64,000 nucleotides of DNA from Bosea sp. ANAM02 (GTDB taxonomy: Bacteria; Pseudomonadota; Alphaproteobacteria; Rhizobiales; Beijerinckiaceae): contig NZ_AP022848.1 in assembly GCF_011764485.1 (NCBI RefSeq), forward strand, positions 1,764,001-1,828,000, given 5' to 3'. The notes below the pieces were generated by a model that was not told the DNA's origin, did not search any database, and saw only the letters and a list, made by a program, of their open reading frames with translations. How positions within the stretch are numbered: position 1 is the stretch's first letter; each line of letters begins with the position of its first letter. Positions 35,867-46,497 of this stretch are shown here, in pieces. The position numbers and the translations under genes are program-made.

Positions 35867-36295
35867 TCAGTTCCGCGCGCCGCCGATCACGCGGCAGAAC
35901 GCCTTGCGCACGTAATCCTCAGGCGCGACCTGCCCGGCCTGAACCACGAACACCGCATCGACGCGGGTTCCCTTGCCGTTCTTGCGAGCGGTGATGCGCA
36001 GAGTCTGCGGGCGGCCGGAGCCCGAGGTTTCCTGGATGGCAACGACCGCGCTGGTCGCCTTGTCGATGCGCATGTCCGCGAAGCCTTCGGCCGAGACGGC
36101 GGCACCGAGATCGCCGAGCACCGCCGCGGGCTGGCGGTTGGGGATAAGGTCCCAGGTGCGGTAGCTCAGCCCTGTCACCATCGGCACGCCGTCGACCTTG
36201 AAGTTGCTAGCGCAAGGTTGAGCCATGGCAGGGACAAGGCCGAGCAGCATGAAGCCGGCGGCGAGGGGCAGGCTGGAAAGGGCGGAAAGGCGCAT
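35867..36295 (-). CDS. Exported protein, unknown function
   Basis: 142 residues. MRLSALSSLPLAAGFMLLGLVPAMAQ is a signal peptide. The mature part starts PCASNFKVDGVPMVTGLSYRTW and has a beta-rich pattern with FADMRIDKATSAVVAIQET and two cysteines that could form a disulfide. Start at 36295, after GGGACCGACG. No domain recognised. Confidence 0.7.
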   Translation of the reverse strand: MRLSALSSLPLAAGFMLLGLVPAMAQPCASNFKVDGVPMVTGLSYRTWDLIPNRQPAAVLGDLGAAVSAEGFADMRIDKATSAVVAIQETSGSGRPQTLRITARKNGKGTRVDAVFVVQAGQVAPEDYVRKAFCRVIGGARN

Positions 36296-36396
36296 CGTCG
36301 GTCCCTTGATCGTGACATCCAACCGCACAGCAATGCGGGGGAGAGCTCCATCTGGCAATCCAAGTGTCAATTTCGGCGCGGCCTTGTCCCCAAAAC

Positions 36397-36426
36397 TTGA
36401 CTTTCGCCACAGTCTTCCGCTTTAAG
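36397..36426 (+). promoter_or_regulatory. Possible promoter ahead of ffh
   Basis: TTGACT (36397-36402) and TTTAAG (36421-36426) with an 18-base spacer. It would give a leader of about 220 bases before ffh, within which lies a RIME-like palindrome. The 360 bases between 36296 and 36655 hold no gene that I can support. Confidence 0.35.
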
Positions 36427-36490
36427 ACCGCATCCGTTTCGCCGACATCGCCGAAACCACATCCGCCGACCGGGCCGCAGGAGCGCCTCG

Positions 36491-36538
36491 GCATCGTCCC
36501 GAAAAGTGCTCTTCGCGGTTTTCGGATCAGATGATGCC
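36491..36538 (+). repeat. RIME-like palindrome, diverged copy
   Basis: GCATCGTCCCGAAAA...GGTTTTCGG...GATGATGC: the same inverted ends and CCGAAAA/TTTTCGG core as the nested element at 22986-23035, with more mismatches. Confidence 0.6.
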
Positions 36539-36655
36539 CAGAATGTTTCGCCCGGAGGTCAACGCCCGACAGCGCGATTGCGCCCTCGGGCGCGAAACCG
36601 CTTGGCGATGAGGTCGTGGCGCTGAAGGCTTCCTGAGGCAAGCAGGCAGGTCCGC

Positions 36656-38251
36656 ATGTTCGGCACGCTGAGCGACAGGCTCTCCAGCATCCTCTCGGGG
36701 CTGACCCGCAGGGGTTCGCTGACCGAGGAGGACGTCAACGCGGCTCTCCGCGAGGTCCGGCGCGCGCTGCTCGAGGCCGATGTCGCGCTCGAGGTCGTCC
36801 GCAGCTTCACCGACAAGGTGCGCGAGCGTGCCGTCGGCGCCGAGGTGCTGAAGTCGGTCACGCCCGGCCAGCAGGTCATCAAGATCGTCAACGACGTCCT
36901 GATCGAGACGCTGGGGGGCGAGGGCGAGGGCATCAATTTCGATGCCGTGCCGCCGGTCCCGGTCCTGATGGTGGGCCTGCAGGGTTCCGGTAAGACCACC
37001 TCAACGGCCAAGATCGCCAAGCGCCTGACCGAGCGCCACAAGAAGAAGGTGCTGATGGCGTCGCTCGATACGCGACGCCCGGCCGCCATGGAACAGCTCG
37101 CCATTCTGGGCCAGCAGGTCGGCGTCCAGACGCTGCCGATCGTCGCCGGCCAGTCGGCCGTGCAGATCGCCAGGCGCGCGGTCGAGGCCGCCCGCCTCGG
37201 CGGCTACGACATCGTGATGCTCGACACGGCCGGCCGCGTGACGCTCGACGACACGCTGATGGAAGAGGTCGCGCAGGTGAAGGCCGCGACCAACCCGCAT
37301 GAGGTGCTGCTCGTCGCCGACGCGCTGACCGGTCAGGACGCGGTCAACACGGCCCGCGCCTTCGATGCCCGCGTCGGCCTTACCGGCATCGTGCTGACCC
37401 GCATGGATGGCGATTCGCGCGGTGGCGCGGCGCTCTCGATGCGCGCCGTCACCGGCAAGCCGATCAAGCTCGTCGGTATCGGCGAAAAGGTCGACGAGCT
37501 CGACGAGTTCCATCCCTCGCGCGTCGCCAACCGAATCCTCGGCATGGGCGACATCGTCAGCCTCGTCGAGAAGGCGGCGCAGACGATCGACGCCGCGCAG
37601 GCGCAGGCCACCGCGCAGCGCATGGCCAAGGGCCAGTTCGACCTGTCCGACATGCGCGCGCAGCTCCAGCAGATGGAGAAGATGGGCGGTATCGGCGGCG
37701 TGATGGGCATGCTGCCCGGCATGAAGCAGGCGCAGTCGCAGCTCGCCAATGCGGGCGTCGGCGACAAGATGTTCAAGAGCATGATCGCCGCGATCGACTC
37801 GATGACGGCGGCCGAGCGCAAGAATCCCGACCTGCTCAAGAACAGTCGCAAGAAGCGCATCGCCGCCGGTTCCGGCACCACGGCCGAGCAGATCAACAAG
37901 CTGCTCAAGATGCATCGCGGCATGGCCGACGCCATGAAGATGATGGCCAAGCAGAAGGGCGGCATGCTCGGCAAGCTCGGCTCGATGTTCGGGATGGGCG
38001 GCGGCCTGCCGGCCGGGATGCCCGATCCCTCGAAGATGGATCCGGCGCAGCTCGCGGAACTGCAGAAGCAGCTCGGCGCGGGCGGCGGCCTGCCCTCGAT
38101 GCCGCCGGGCGGCTTCCCCGGCCTGCCGAAGGGCGTGACCCCGCCGGCCGGGATGATGCCGAAGCTGCCGGGCCTCGGCGGCGGCGGCAAAAGCGGCCTC
38201 GCCGGCGGGCTGCCCGGTTTGGGCAACCCGTTCGGGGGCAAGAAGAAGTGA
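36656..38251 (+). CDS. ffh: Signal recognition particle protein
   Basis: 531 residues. Targets membrane proteins with 4.5S RNA and FtsY. N and G domains: GLQGSGKTTSTAKIAKRL (P-loop), DTRRPAAMEQL, VMLDTAGRVTLDD, and LTRMDGDSRGGAALS. The methionine-rich M domain includes MLPGMKQAQSQLANAG. The C-terminal 90 or so residues are a Gly/Met/Pro-rich tail, normal in this order. First gene of the translation operon; its stop overlaps the next start (GTGA). Confidence 0.97.
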   Translation: MFGTLSDRLSSILSGLTRRGSLTEEDVNAALREVRRALLEADVALEVVRSFTDKVRERAVGAEVLKSVTPGQQVIKIVNDVLIETLGGEGEGINFDAVPPVPVLMVGLQGSGKTTSTAKIAKRLTERHKKKVLMASLDTRRPAAMEQLAILGQQVGVQTLPIVAGQSAVQIARRAVEAARLGGYDIVMLDTAGRVTLDDTLMEEVAQVKAATNPHEVLLVADALTGQDAVNTARAFDARVGLTGIVLTRMDGDSRGGAALSMRAVTGKPIKLVGIGEKVDELDEFHPSRVANRILGMGDIVSLVEKAAQTIDAAQAQATAQRMAKGQFDLSDMRAQLQQMEKMGGIGGVMGMLPGMKQAQSQLANAGVGDKMFKSMIAAIDSMTAAERKNPDLLKNSRKKRIAAGSGTTAEQINKLLKMHRGMADAMKMMAKQKGGMLGKLGSMFGMGGGLPAGMPDPSKMDPAQLAELQKQLGAGGGLPSMPPGGFPGLPKGVTPPAGMMPKLPGLGGGGKSGLAGGLPGLGNPFGGKKK

Positions 38252-38763
38252 TTCCCGTTCTGGAAACGGAGCGGTTGCGGCTGCGCGGCTGGACGGCCGC
38301 CGATTTCGACGTGCTCGTCGATTTCTACGCCGACGAGAACCTGACCCGCTATGTCGGCGGCACCAGCGACCGCTGGGATGGATGGCGCCGCTTTTCCGCC
38401 ATGGCCGGTCACTGGACGCTGCGCGGCCACGGCCTCTGGGCGGTGGAGGCGAAGGAGGACCGCCGGCTCGTCGGCTGGTGCGGCCTGCTTTCGCCGGAAG
38501 GCTGGCCGGAGCCGGAGATCGGCTGGAGCCTGTTCGCTGGCGAGCATGGTCGCGGCTATGCGACCGAGGCTGCGCTGCGCGCCCGTGACTATGCCTATCG
38601 CGACTTGGGATGGACGACGCTGATGAGCCTGGTCCATCCCGACAACCGACCCTCGATCCGCGTCGCCGAGCGTCTCGGCGCGCGCTTCGAGAAACCCTTC
38701 GTGATCCGTGGCACCGAGGTCGGCATCTACCGGCACCCGGCCGCCACGCCTGCGAAACACTGA
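38248..38763 (+). CDS. RimJ/RimL-type GNAT acetyltransferase
   Basis: 171 residues: [20 protein letters not shown] at the N-terminus, acetyl-CoA motif [18 protein letters not shown], then [22 protein letters not shown]. These are all hallmarks of the RimJ/RimL group. Starts with GTG overlapping the ffh stop by 4 bases, so it is translationally coupled to ffh. Whether it modifies ribosomal proteins is not shown by sequence; the operon makes it plausible. Confidence 0.9.
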   Translation: MIPVLETERLRLRGWTAADFDVLVDFYADENLTRYVGGTSDRWDGWRRFSAMAGHWTLRGHGLWAVEAKEDRRLVGWCGLLSPEGWPEPEIGWSLFAGEHGRGYATEAALRARDYAYRDLGWTTLMSLVHPDNRPSIRVAERLGARFEKPFVIRGTEVGIYRHPAATPAKH

Positions 38764-38794
38764 ACCTGAAACCAAACCTGACCGGAGAAGACCC

Positions 38795-39163
38795 ATGTCC
38801 CTCAAGATTCGCCTGACCCGCGGCGGCGCCAAGAAGCGTCCCTACTACCGCATCGTCGTCGCCGACTCGCGCTCGCCGCGCGATGGCCGCTTCATCGAGA
38901 AGATCGGCTCCTATGATCCGATGAAGGCCAAGGACGCCGCCGACCGCGTCGTGCTCGACACCGAGAAGGTCCAGGCCTGGCTCGCCAAGGGCGCCCAGCC
39001 GACCGATCGCGTCCTGCGCTTCCTCGACGCCGCCGGCCTCGCCAAGCGCCCGGCCCGCAACAACCCGAACAAGGCCGTCCCTGGCGACAAGGCCAAGGAG
39101 CGCGCTGAGAAGAAGGCCGAGAAGGCCGCTGCTCCGGCTGCCGAAGAAGCCGCCGAGGCGTGA
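38795..39163 (+). CDS. rpsP: 30S ribosomal protein S16
   Basis: 122 residues, core [41 protein letters not shown] and then an Ala/Lys/Glu-rich C-terminal tail typical of alphaproteobacteria. The ATG follows CCGGAGAAG. A family B repeat separates it from rimM, the only long gap in the operon. Confidence 0.98.
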   Translation: MSLKIRLTRGGAKKRPYYRIVVADSRSPRDGRFIEKIGSYDPMKAKDAADRVVLDTEKVQAWLAKGAQPTDRVLRFLDAAGLAKRPARNNPNKAVPGDKAKERAEKKAEKAAAPAAEEAAEA

Positions 39164-39182
39164 GCCGTTCGATCCTCACACT

Positions 39183-39329
39183 GTCATTCCGGAGCGCGGC
39201 GCAGCCGCGAGCCCGGAATCCAGAACCGCAGGTCGTTGCAGGGGAACCTGAGCGGCTGTCGCGCTCATCCGAGATTCGGCATTGGTTCTGGGTTCCGGGC
39301 TCTTCGCTGACGCGAAGCCCCGGAATGAC
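39183..39329 (+). repeat. Intergenic palindromic repeat, family B copy 4, between rpsP and rimM
   Basis: GTCATTCCGG...CCGGAATGAC ends and GAGCCCGGAATCCAGAACC / GGTTCTGGGTTCCGGGCTC inner arms. Starts 19 bases after the rpsP stop and ends 11 bases before rimM, so a stable RNA stem would form inside a polycistronic message. Confidence 0.85.
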
Positions 39330-39340
39330 GGATTGTGGAC

Positions 39341-39868
39341 ATGTCTGACGATAATCTCATCCTGCTCGGGATCGTCGGCGCGCCGCATGGCGTGCGCGGC
39401 GAGGTCAGGATCAAGACCTTCACCGGCGACCCCCTCGGGATCGCCGATTACGGCTCGCTGAGCGACGGCAAGGGCCGCAGCTACGAAATCACCGATATCC
39501 GTCCGGCCAAGGAGGTCGTCGTCGCCCGGCTCAAGGACGTGACGACGCGCGAGCAGGCCGAGGCGCTGAACGGGACCGAGCTCTTCGTCGCCCGCGACAA
39601 GCTCTCGGCCGATGCGGACGAGGACGAGTTCCTGCATGCCGACCTGATCGGCTGCAGCGTCGTCGGCCCGGACGGGGTGGTGCTCGGCAGCGTCACCGGC
39701 GTCGAGAATTACGGCGCCGGCGACCTGCTCGATATCAAGACGCCGGACGGGCGCTTCGTCCTGATGCCCTTCACCAAGGCCTTCGCGCCGCGTCTCGACA
39801 TGGCTGCGCGCCGGATCGAGGTCGAGCCGCCCTTGGGATTGTTCGAGCCCGACGATGACAAGCAATAG
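39341..39868 (+). CDS. rimM: Ribosome maturation factor RimM
   Basis: 175 residues. Helps assembly of the 30S head. N-terminal barrel starts LILLGIVGAPHGVRGEVRIK; the PRC-barrel follows with VLGSVTGVENYGAGDLLDI and ends in the conserved PPLGLFEP. ATG at 39341 is used; a GTG two codons earlier is possible. Its end overlaps the HAD gene start by 14 bases. Confidence 0.96.
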   Translation: MSDDNLILLGIVGAPHGVRGEVRIKTFTGDPLGIADYGSLSDGKGRSYEITDIRPAKEVVVARLKDVTTREQAEALNGTELFVARDKLSADADEDEFLHADLIGCSVVGPDGVVLGSVTGVENYGAGDLLDIKTPDGRFVLMPFTKAFAPRLDMAARRIEVEPPLGLFEPDDDKQ

Positions 39869-40526
39869 GCCGGCCCGCGCGCTGATCTTCGACATGGACG
39901 GCACCATCGTCGACAATATGCGCTTCCATGACGATGCCTGGGAGAGCTGGCACGTCAGCAACAACCTCCCCTTCGATCGCAGCACCTTCGCGGCGCGCAC
40001 GGCCGGCATGGCCGGCAGCGAGATCATCTCCTCTTATTACCCGCAGGCTGCCGTGGCGGAGCTCGACGCGATGAGCGATGCCAAGGAAGCGCTCTATCGC
40101 GAAGCCTATCTGCCGCATGTCGCCGCGACCGCCGGTTTCCTGGAGCTGATCGCGCGCGCCGAGAAGGCCGGCGTGCCGATGGCCGTCGGGACGGCGGCGC
40201 CGCCGGCCAATATCGAGGTCGTGCTGGATACGCTCGGCCTGCGCCGGCGCTTTTCGACGATCGTCTCGCCGAGCCAGGGGTTCCGCGGCAAGCCGCATCC
40301 CGACATGTTCCTGGCTGCGGCCGAGCGCATGAAGGTCGACCCCGCCGATTGCATCGTCTTCGAGGATGCGCCGCTCGGCGTCGAGGCGGCCCGCCGCGCC
40401 GGCATGCGCGCGGTGGCGCTGCTCACCATGCTCGGCCCCGAGGGCTTTGCGGGTTATGACAACCTGATCGCCTCGGCTCGCGATTTCACCGCGCTGGACG
40501 GTTTGCCTGCGCTGCGCTTTGCTTGA
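39855..40526 (+). CDS. HAD-superfamily hydrolase (beta-phosphoglucomutase-like)
   Basis: 223 residues. Motif [12 protein letters not shown] with the two catalytic Asp, a helical cap, motif II GTAAPP, lysine in [10 protein letters not shown], and motif [17 protein letters not shown]. Belongs to the PgmB/sugar-phosphatase branch. It overlaps rimM by 14 bases and ends just before trmD, so it is embedded in the ribosome operon. Substrate unknown. Confidence 0.9.
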   Translation: MTSNRPARALIFDMDGTIVDNMRFHDDAWESWHVSNNLPFDRSTFAARTAGMAGSEIISSYYPQAAVAELDAMSDAKEALYREAYLPHVAATAGFLELIARAEKAGVPMAVGTAAPPANIEVVLDTLGLRRRFSTIVSPSQGFRGKPHPDMFLAAAERMKVDPADCIVFEDAPLGVEAARRAGMRAVALLTMLGPEGFAGYDNLIASARDFTALDGLPALRFA

Positions 40527-40530
40527 AGGC

Positions 40531-41226
40531 ATGCCCTTCCGCGCCTCGATCCTGACGCTCTATCCGGAGATGTTTCCGGGGCCGCTCGGCATCTCGCTGG
40601 CGGGCGAGGGGCTGCGCAAGGGATTGTGGTCGCTCGATACGCATCAGATCCGCGAGCACGGCATCGGCCGCCACCGCAATGTCGACGACAATCCGGCCGG
40701 GGGCGGTGCCGGCATGGTGCTGCGCTGCGACGTGCTGGGGGCGGCGATCGATGCGGCGGTGCCTACGGATGATCGGCGTCCGCGCCTGCTGATGTCGCCG
40801 CGCGGGCGGCCGCTCAAGCAGGAACAGGTGCGCGACTGGGCCGTTGGTCCCGGCCTCGTCATCGTCTGCGGGCGGTTCGAGGGCGTCGATGAACGGGTGA
40901 TCGAGGGGCGTAACCTGATCGAGGTCTCGATCGGCGACTACATCCTCTCCGGCGGCGAGATGGCGGCGCTGACGCTGCTCGACGCCTGCGTGCGCCTGAT
41001 CCCCGGCGTGATGGGCAAGGTCGCTTCCGGCGAGGACGAGAGCTTCGAGAACGACCTGCTCGAATATCCGCACTATACCCGCCCGCGTGAATGGGAGGGG
41101 CGCGGCCTGCCCGAGGCGCTGCTTTCCGGCGACCATGCCCGCATCGCGAAATGGCGGCGGGCGGAGGCGGAGCGGATCACGCGGGAGCGGCGGCCGGATT
41201 TGTTGAAGGAGCGCGGCGAAGGCTGA
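40531..41226 (+). CDS. trmD: tRNA (guanine37-N1)-methyltransferase
   Basis: 231 residues. Makes m1G37 next to the anticodon, preventing frameshifts. Trefoil-knot SPOUT motifs: [42 protein letters not shown] and [11 protein letters not shown], then the C-terminal [13 protein letters not shown]. Start ATG at 40531 lies 4 bases after the HAD stop. Last gene of the operon; rplS, the usual next gene, is absent and lies at 21543. Confidence 0.97.
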   Translation: MPFRASILTLYPEMFPGPLGISLAGEGLRKGLWSLDTHQIREHGIGRHRNVDDNPAGGGAGMVLRCDVLGAAIDAAVPTDDRRPRLLMSPRGRPLKQEQVRDWAVGPGLVIVCGRFEGVDERVIEGRNLIEVSIGDYILSGGEMAALTLLDACVRLIPGVMGKVASGEDESFENDLLEYPHYTRPREWEGRGLPEALLSGDHARIAKWRRAEAERITRERRPDLLKERGEG

Positions 41227-41235
41227 GCCGCCGCC

Positions 41236-41331
41236 GTCATTCTCGGGCGGAGCGAAGCGCAGACCCGAGAATCTCGTCCCGAAAGAGGCGCCTTCTCTGC
41301 TGGAGATGCTCGGGTCAAGCCCGAGCATGAC
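41236..41331 (-). repeat. Intergenic palindromic repeat, family C copy 2
   Basis: GTCATTCTCGGGC...GCCCGAGCATGAC, in the opposite orientation to copy 1. It fills the gap between the convergent stops of trmD and the rhodanese gene. Confidence 0.83.
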
Positions 41332-41340
41332 GGCTGTGGG

Positions 41341-41763
41341 TTACGGGTAAGCTGTCACCGGCAGCTTCTCGGCCAACCAGCCGTCCGGCCCGAGCATGCC
41401 GCCGCGCACGCCCGCGAGTTCGCGCCAACCGCGCCCGGCGAGCTTCTGCGCTACGGCAACCGCCTGTACGCCGGTCCGGTCGATCAGGACGATGCGCCTG
41501 CCGGGGTGGTCGAGGCGCAAGCCCGCGATCCTGACCTCGAAGGCCGGTGCGTCGACATCCAGAGGCAGGGCGCCCTGCGGCAGGCCGGTATCGGCCCATT
41601 CCTGCGGATTGCGGATATCGACGAGCAGGATGCGCTTCGCCTGCGCCGCCTCATGCGCCTCGCGGGGCGAAAGCGTCGTCACGGACTGTCCGAAAACGAA
41701 AGAGGCCGGGAGCATGAAGCCCCCGGCCAGAACGATCCGGCGCGTTGCGGCGCCCTTGGTCAT
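41341..41763 (-). CDS. Exported rhodanese-like protein lacking the catalytic cysteine
   Basis: 140 residues. A twin-Arg signal-like start (TKGAATRRIVLAGGFMLPAS...FGQ) and one rhodanese domain: LLVDIRNPQEWADTGLPQGA. At the active-site loop, where a Cys-x-x-Gly-x-Arg would be, it has LIDRTGVQAVA; the cysteine is Asp. So it is likely a binding or structural domain, not a sulfurtransferase. The start is 5 bases after the aminotransferase stop, giving a two-gene operon. Confidence 0.82.
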   Translation of the reverse strand: MTKGAATRRIVLAGGFMLPASFVFGQSVTTLSPREAHEAAQAKRILLVDIRNPQEWADTGLPQGALPLDVDAPAFEVRIAGLRLDHPGRRIVLIDRTGVQAVAVAQKLAGRGWRELAGVRGGMLGPDGWLAEKLPVTAYP

Positions 41764-41768
41764 CGCGC

Positions 41769-43028
<1,260 letters not shown>

Positions 43029-43136
43029 TTATGACTCGTGGGCCATGATCGCAAGCGCAACTGATTGATGCTTGGCAGAAACATCATGAATTCAGGGCGG
43101 TTTGCCCCTGCGCTCTGAGCATGCGAAGTCGGCCGG

Positions 43137-43616
43137 ATGACGAACGCTTCCGGACCCATCGCTGTCTACGTCGATGCCGACGCCTGCCCGGTGAAGGACG
43201 AGGTCTATCGCGTCGCCGGCCGCCATCGCCTGCATGTCTTCGTCGTCGCCAACAGCTTCCTCAACGTGCCGCGCGAGCCCTGGATCGAGCGGGTGACGGT
43301 GCCGGGCAATTTCGACGCGGCCGATGACTGGATCGCGGAACGGGTCTCGCGCGGTGCGATCGTGATCACCGCCGACATCCCGCTGGCCGATCGCTGCATC
43401 AAGGCCGGCGCCGACGTGATCGGGCCGACCGGAAAGCCCTTCACCGAAACCTCGATCGGCATGGCGCTGGCGACCCGCGACATGATGGAGGATCTGCGCG
43501 CGATGGGCACCGTGCAGGGCGGGCCGAAACCGTTCTCGCAGAAGGATCGCTCCGCCTTCCTGCAGGCACTCGATCTGGCGGTCCAGCGGCTGAAGCGGGC
43601 GGGCTTCGGCGGCTAG
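43137..43616 (+). CDS. YaiI/YqxD-family protein (DUF188)
   Basis: 159 residues. Signature [20 protein letters not shown] and [21 protein letters not shown], conserved through DUF188; structure related to PIN-like nucleases with conserved Asp residues. Function unproven. Start at 43137 gives the family's N-terminus. Divergent from the aminotransferase; nothing else in the 165-base gap. Confidence 0.92.
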   Translation: MTNASGPIAVYVDADACPVKDEVYRVAGRHRLHVFVVANSFLNVPREPWIERVTVPGNFDAADDWIAERVSRGAIVITADIPLADRCIKAGADVIGPTGKPFTETSIGMALATRDMMEDLRAMGTVQGGPKPFSQKDRSAFLQALDLAVQRLKRAGFGG

Positions 43617-43784
43617 ACCGTTCCCTACGAGGCAAGCGCGTCCAGACCGCGACGGTCCGCGTCTGCCGCAGGTCGACCGCGGTCGCTTGCGCCTTAGGTG
43701 CTGCTGGACGCATGGCGCCTTTGCCCGTAAATCTCGCCGCAAAGCAGGCTCGCCAATTCAGGCGGGCGCCTCGGGAGGAAGTCC

Positions 43785-44759
43785 ATGTCGTTGACCCGCC
43801 GTTCCACGCTCGGCCTGATGGCCGGCGCCGTCCTCGCTCCGTCGATCGTCCGGGCCCAGAGCTTCCCGAACAAGGTCGTCACGCTGGTCGTGCCCTATCC
43901 GGCCGGTGGACCGACGGACGCGATCGCGCGTTTCGTGGCGCTGGACCTGGCGGTCGCCTTCGGGCATAATGTCGTGGTCGACAACCGGGCCGGCGCTTCG
44001 GGCGCCGTGGGGACGCGCGCCGTCGCCCATGCGGCGCCCGACGGCTACACCATCGTCTTCGGCAACAACCAGACGCATGGCAACAACATGTTCCTGCTGA
44101 AGGAGCCGGGCTACGACGCGGTGAAGGACTTCGCGCCGCTCGCCGGCGTCGGCGCGTTCGAGCATGCCTTCGTCGTGCGCAAGGGATTGCCGGTCAAGAA
44201 CATCCAGGAGCTGATCGCGCTCGCCAAGGCCGACCCGGGCAAGCTCAATTACGGCTCGACGGGCGTCGGCTCCGGCTCGCATCTGGCCATGGAGCTGTTC
44301 ATGCAGCGCACCGGCATCAAGATGACGCATGTGCCGTTCCGCGGCGCCGCGCCGCTGGTGCAGGAGATCGTCGCCGACCGCATCGACATCGCCAACTCGA
44401 CCCTGCCGAGCGTGCTGGAGCAGATCAATGGCGGCGCCTTGCGGGCGCTCGCCATCGCCAGCCCGGAGCGCAACCCGCGCGCCAAGGACATCCCGACGCT
44501 GCGCGAGCAGGGCGTCAACAACGCCGACGCCGATTCCTGGGCGGCGTTCTTCGCGCCGGCGAAGACGCCGGGCGACGTGCTCGACAAGCTGTCGAAGGCC
44601 GTCATCGCCTCGCTGAACAAGCCGGAGACCCGCGAGGCGATCCTGAAGCTGGGCTTCACGCTGAAGGTGCGCGATCCCGCGGCGTTCAAGCCCTATCACG
44701 CCCAGGAAATCGCAACCTGGAAGCAGATTATCACGGATGCCGGCGTAAAGCCGGAGTAA
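43785..44759 (+). CDS. Bug-family tripartite tricarboxylate transporter binding protein
   Basis: 324 residues. Signal peptide with TRRSTLGLMAGAVLAPS...VRAQ, then VTLVVPYPAGGPTDAIAR, the family's ligand loop, GSTGVGSGSHLAMELF and HVPFRGAAPLVQEIVADRID. A periplasmic solute-binding protein; no TctA/TctB membrane genes are near, as is common for the many orphan Bug proteins. GGGAGGAAG precedes the ATG. Confidence 0.92.
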   Translation: MSLTRRSTLGLMAGAVLAPSIVRAQSFPNKVVTLVVPYPAGGPTDAIARFVALDLAVAFGHNVVVDNRAGASGAVGTRAVAHAAPDGYTIVFGNNQTHGNNMFLLKEPGYDAVKDFAPLAGVGAFEHAFVVRKGLPVKNIQELIALAKADPGKLNYGSTGVGSGSHLAMELFMQRTGIKMTHVPFRGAAPLVQEIVADRIDIANSTLPSVLEQINGGALRALAIASPERNPRAKDIPTLREQGVNNADADSWAAFFAPAKTPGDVLDKLSKAVIASLNKPETREAILKLGFTLKVRDPAAFKPYHAQEIATWKQIITDAGVKPE

Positions 44760-44913
44760 GCGGCGCCGCTTCGGCTCGCCCGGGCGGTACATCGCTCCGG
44801 GTGAGGTCGGGCGCGTCTGGCTCACTTCGTCGTGAGTTGGTCGAAACGGCTTGGTGATCCGCTGCGTTCCCCTCCATCTGCCGTCAAGGGCCGGATAAAG
44901 CGAGGAGAACGTG

Positions 44914-46047
44914 ATGTTGCGATCGGGTCTGGTGGGTTTGCTCGGAACGGCCCTGGCGCTGGTCAGTCTGGCTACGCCGGCATCGGCCCAGAAGCGCTAT
45001 CCCTCCAGCGCCGGAGAGCTTTCGGTCGAGACTGTCGCGAGCGGGTTGGAAAACCCCTGGGGCCTCGCTTTCCTGCCGGACGGGCGCATGCTGGTCACCG
45101 AGCGGCCGGGCCGGCTGCGGCTGGTCGAGAAGGACGGCAAGCTCTCGCGCCCGATCAACGGCGTGCCCAGCGTCGTGGCGCGCGGGCAGGGCGGCCTGCT
45201 CGGCATCGCGCTCGATCCCGGCTTCGCCCGGAACCGCCTCGTCTATCTTTCCTTTTCGGAACCGCGCTCGGGCGGCAACGGCACCAGCGTCGCGCGTGGT
45301 CGCCTCAACGAGCAGGGCACGGCGCTGACCGCCGTCGAGGTGATCTTCCGGCAGATGCCGGCGATCAATTCCAACCTGCATTTCGGTTCGCGCCTCGTCT
45401 TCGACCGGACGGGGGCGCTCTTCGTCACGGTGGGGGACCGCTACAGCCAGCGCGACCAGGCGCAGAACCCGGTGAACCATCTCGGCAAGGTCATCCGCAT
45501 CCGGCCGGATGGCGCGACGCCGGCCGATAATCCGAAGAAGGACGGCTGGGCGCCGGAGATCTGGTCGATCGGTCATCGGAATGTCCAGGGCGCCGCGCTC
45601 CACCCGCAGACGGGGCAGCTCTGGACGGCCGAGCATGCGGCGCGCGGCGGCGACGAGATCAACACACCCAAGGCCGGGCTGAACTATGGCTGGCCGGTCA
45701 TCACCTATGGCGTCGACTATTCCGGGGCGAAGATCGGCGAGGGCACGGCCAAGCCCGGCATGGAGCAGCCGCTGTTCTACTGGGATCCGTCGATCGCGCC
45801 TTCGGGCGCCGCGTTCTATACCGGACCGGCCTGGCCGGCCTGGAAGAACTCGCTCTTCGTCGGGGCGCTGGCCGGGCAGATGCTCGTCCGGCTTTCGACC
45901 GAGGGCGAGAAGGTGACAGGCGAGGAGCGCCTGCTGACCGATATCGGCGCGCGCATCCGCGACGTCGTGCAAGGACCGGACGGCTTCCTCTACCTGCTCA
46001 GCGACGACGCCGACGGGAAGGTGCTGCGGGTCAGGCCGGCCGGGTGA
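44914..46047 (+). CDS. PQQ-dependent sugar dehydrogenase (soluble, Asd type)
   Basis: 377 residues. Signal peptide ending in TPASA, then a six-bladed propeller fold: GLENPWGLAFLPDGRMLVTERPGRL, the catalytic-His region, LHFGSRLVFDRTGALFVTVGDR, IWSIGHRNVQGAALHP and INTPKAGLNYGWPVITYG. Periplasmic aldose dehydrogenase-like enzyme using PQQ. GAGGAG sits 6 bases before the ATG at 44914. Confidence 0.9.
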   Translation: MLRSGLVGLLGTALALVSLATPASAQKRYPSSAGELSVETVASGLENPWGLAFLPDGRMLVTERPGRLRLVEKDGKLSRPINGVPSVVARGQGGLLGIALDPGFARNRLVYLSFSEPRSGGNGTSVARGRLNEQGTALTAVEVIFRQMPAINSNLHFGSRLVFDRTGALFVTVGDRYSQRDQAQNPVNHLGKVIRIRPDGATPADNPKKDGWAPEIWSIGHRNVQGAALHPQTGQLWTAEHAARGGDEINTPKAGLNYGWPVITYGVDYSGAKIGEGTAKPGMEQPLFYWDPSIAPSGAAFYTGPAWPAWKNSLFVGALAGQMLVRLSTEGEKVTGEERLLTDIGARIRDVVQGPDGFLYLLSDDADGKVLRVRPAG

Positions 46048-46056
46048 GCCGGGTTC

Positions 46057-46141
46057 GTCATGCTCGGGCTTGACCCGAGCATCTCCGGACGAGAAGGCGC
46101 CCCATCCTGCGAGAGATTCTCGGGTCAAGCCCGAGAATGAC
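46057..46141 (+). repeat. Intergenic palindromic repeat, family C copy 3
   Basis: GTCATGCTCGGGCTTGACCC...AAGCCCGAGAATGAC, starting 9 bases after the sugar dehydrogenase stop. Confidence 0.84.
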
Positions 46142-46155
46142 GCCTTACGAGGACT

Positions 46156-46458
46156 TCAGGGGCCGCAATCCCATTCGCGCTCGATGACGAAGACCTTGCG
46201 GGTGGCGAGGCTGCCATTGGGATCGTAGAGGTCGCCGACATAGTATTCGGTGCCGGCCGCGTCATGGGCGCTGCGTTCGACCTGGAGCGACCAGCCGTAG
46301 CCGACGCGCTTGCCGCCCTGCCAGTTGCGGTGGGGCGCGTCCGCCGAGGGGCCGGAGAGGATGCGCGCGCGCTCGTCACTCGGGCTGCAGGTGGGGCCGG
46401 CGATAGCCGCGGCGGGAGCAAGCACGAGGCCGCAGAGAAGCAGTGCCGTCTTTTGCAA
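46156..46458 (-). CDS. Small exported protein, unknown function
   Basis: 100 residues. MQKTALLLCGLVLAPAAAIAG is a signal peptide. The mature part has two cysteines (TCSPSDE and the terminal WDCGP) and a beta-type pattern GYGWSLQVERSAH, YYVGDLYDPNGSLATRKVFV. Probably a small disulfide-linked periplasmic protein. No family recognised. Confidence 0.7.
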   Translation of the reverse strand: MQKTALLLCGLVLAPAAAIAGPTCSPSDERARILSGPSADAPHRNWQGGKRVGYGWSLQVERSAHDAAGTEYYVGDLYDPNGSLATRKVFVIEREWDCGP

Positions 46459-46497
46459 GGCAGAGGGTCCTGTCGAAGGGAAGGTGAAGCGCGGCGC

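Noticed and set aside
43617..43784. Possible regulatory RNA between DUF188 and the Bug-type gene
   Set aside because: I see some short complementary stretches but no terminator, promoter or stable multi-stem structure.
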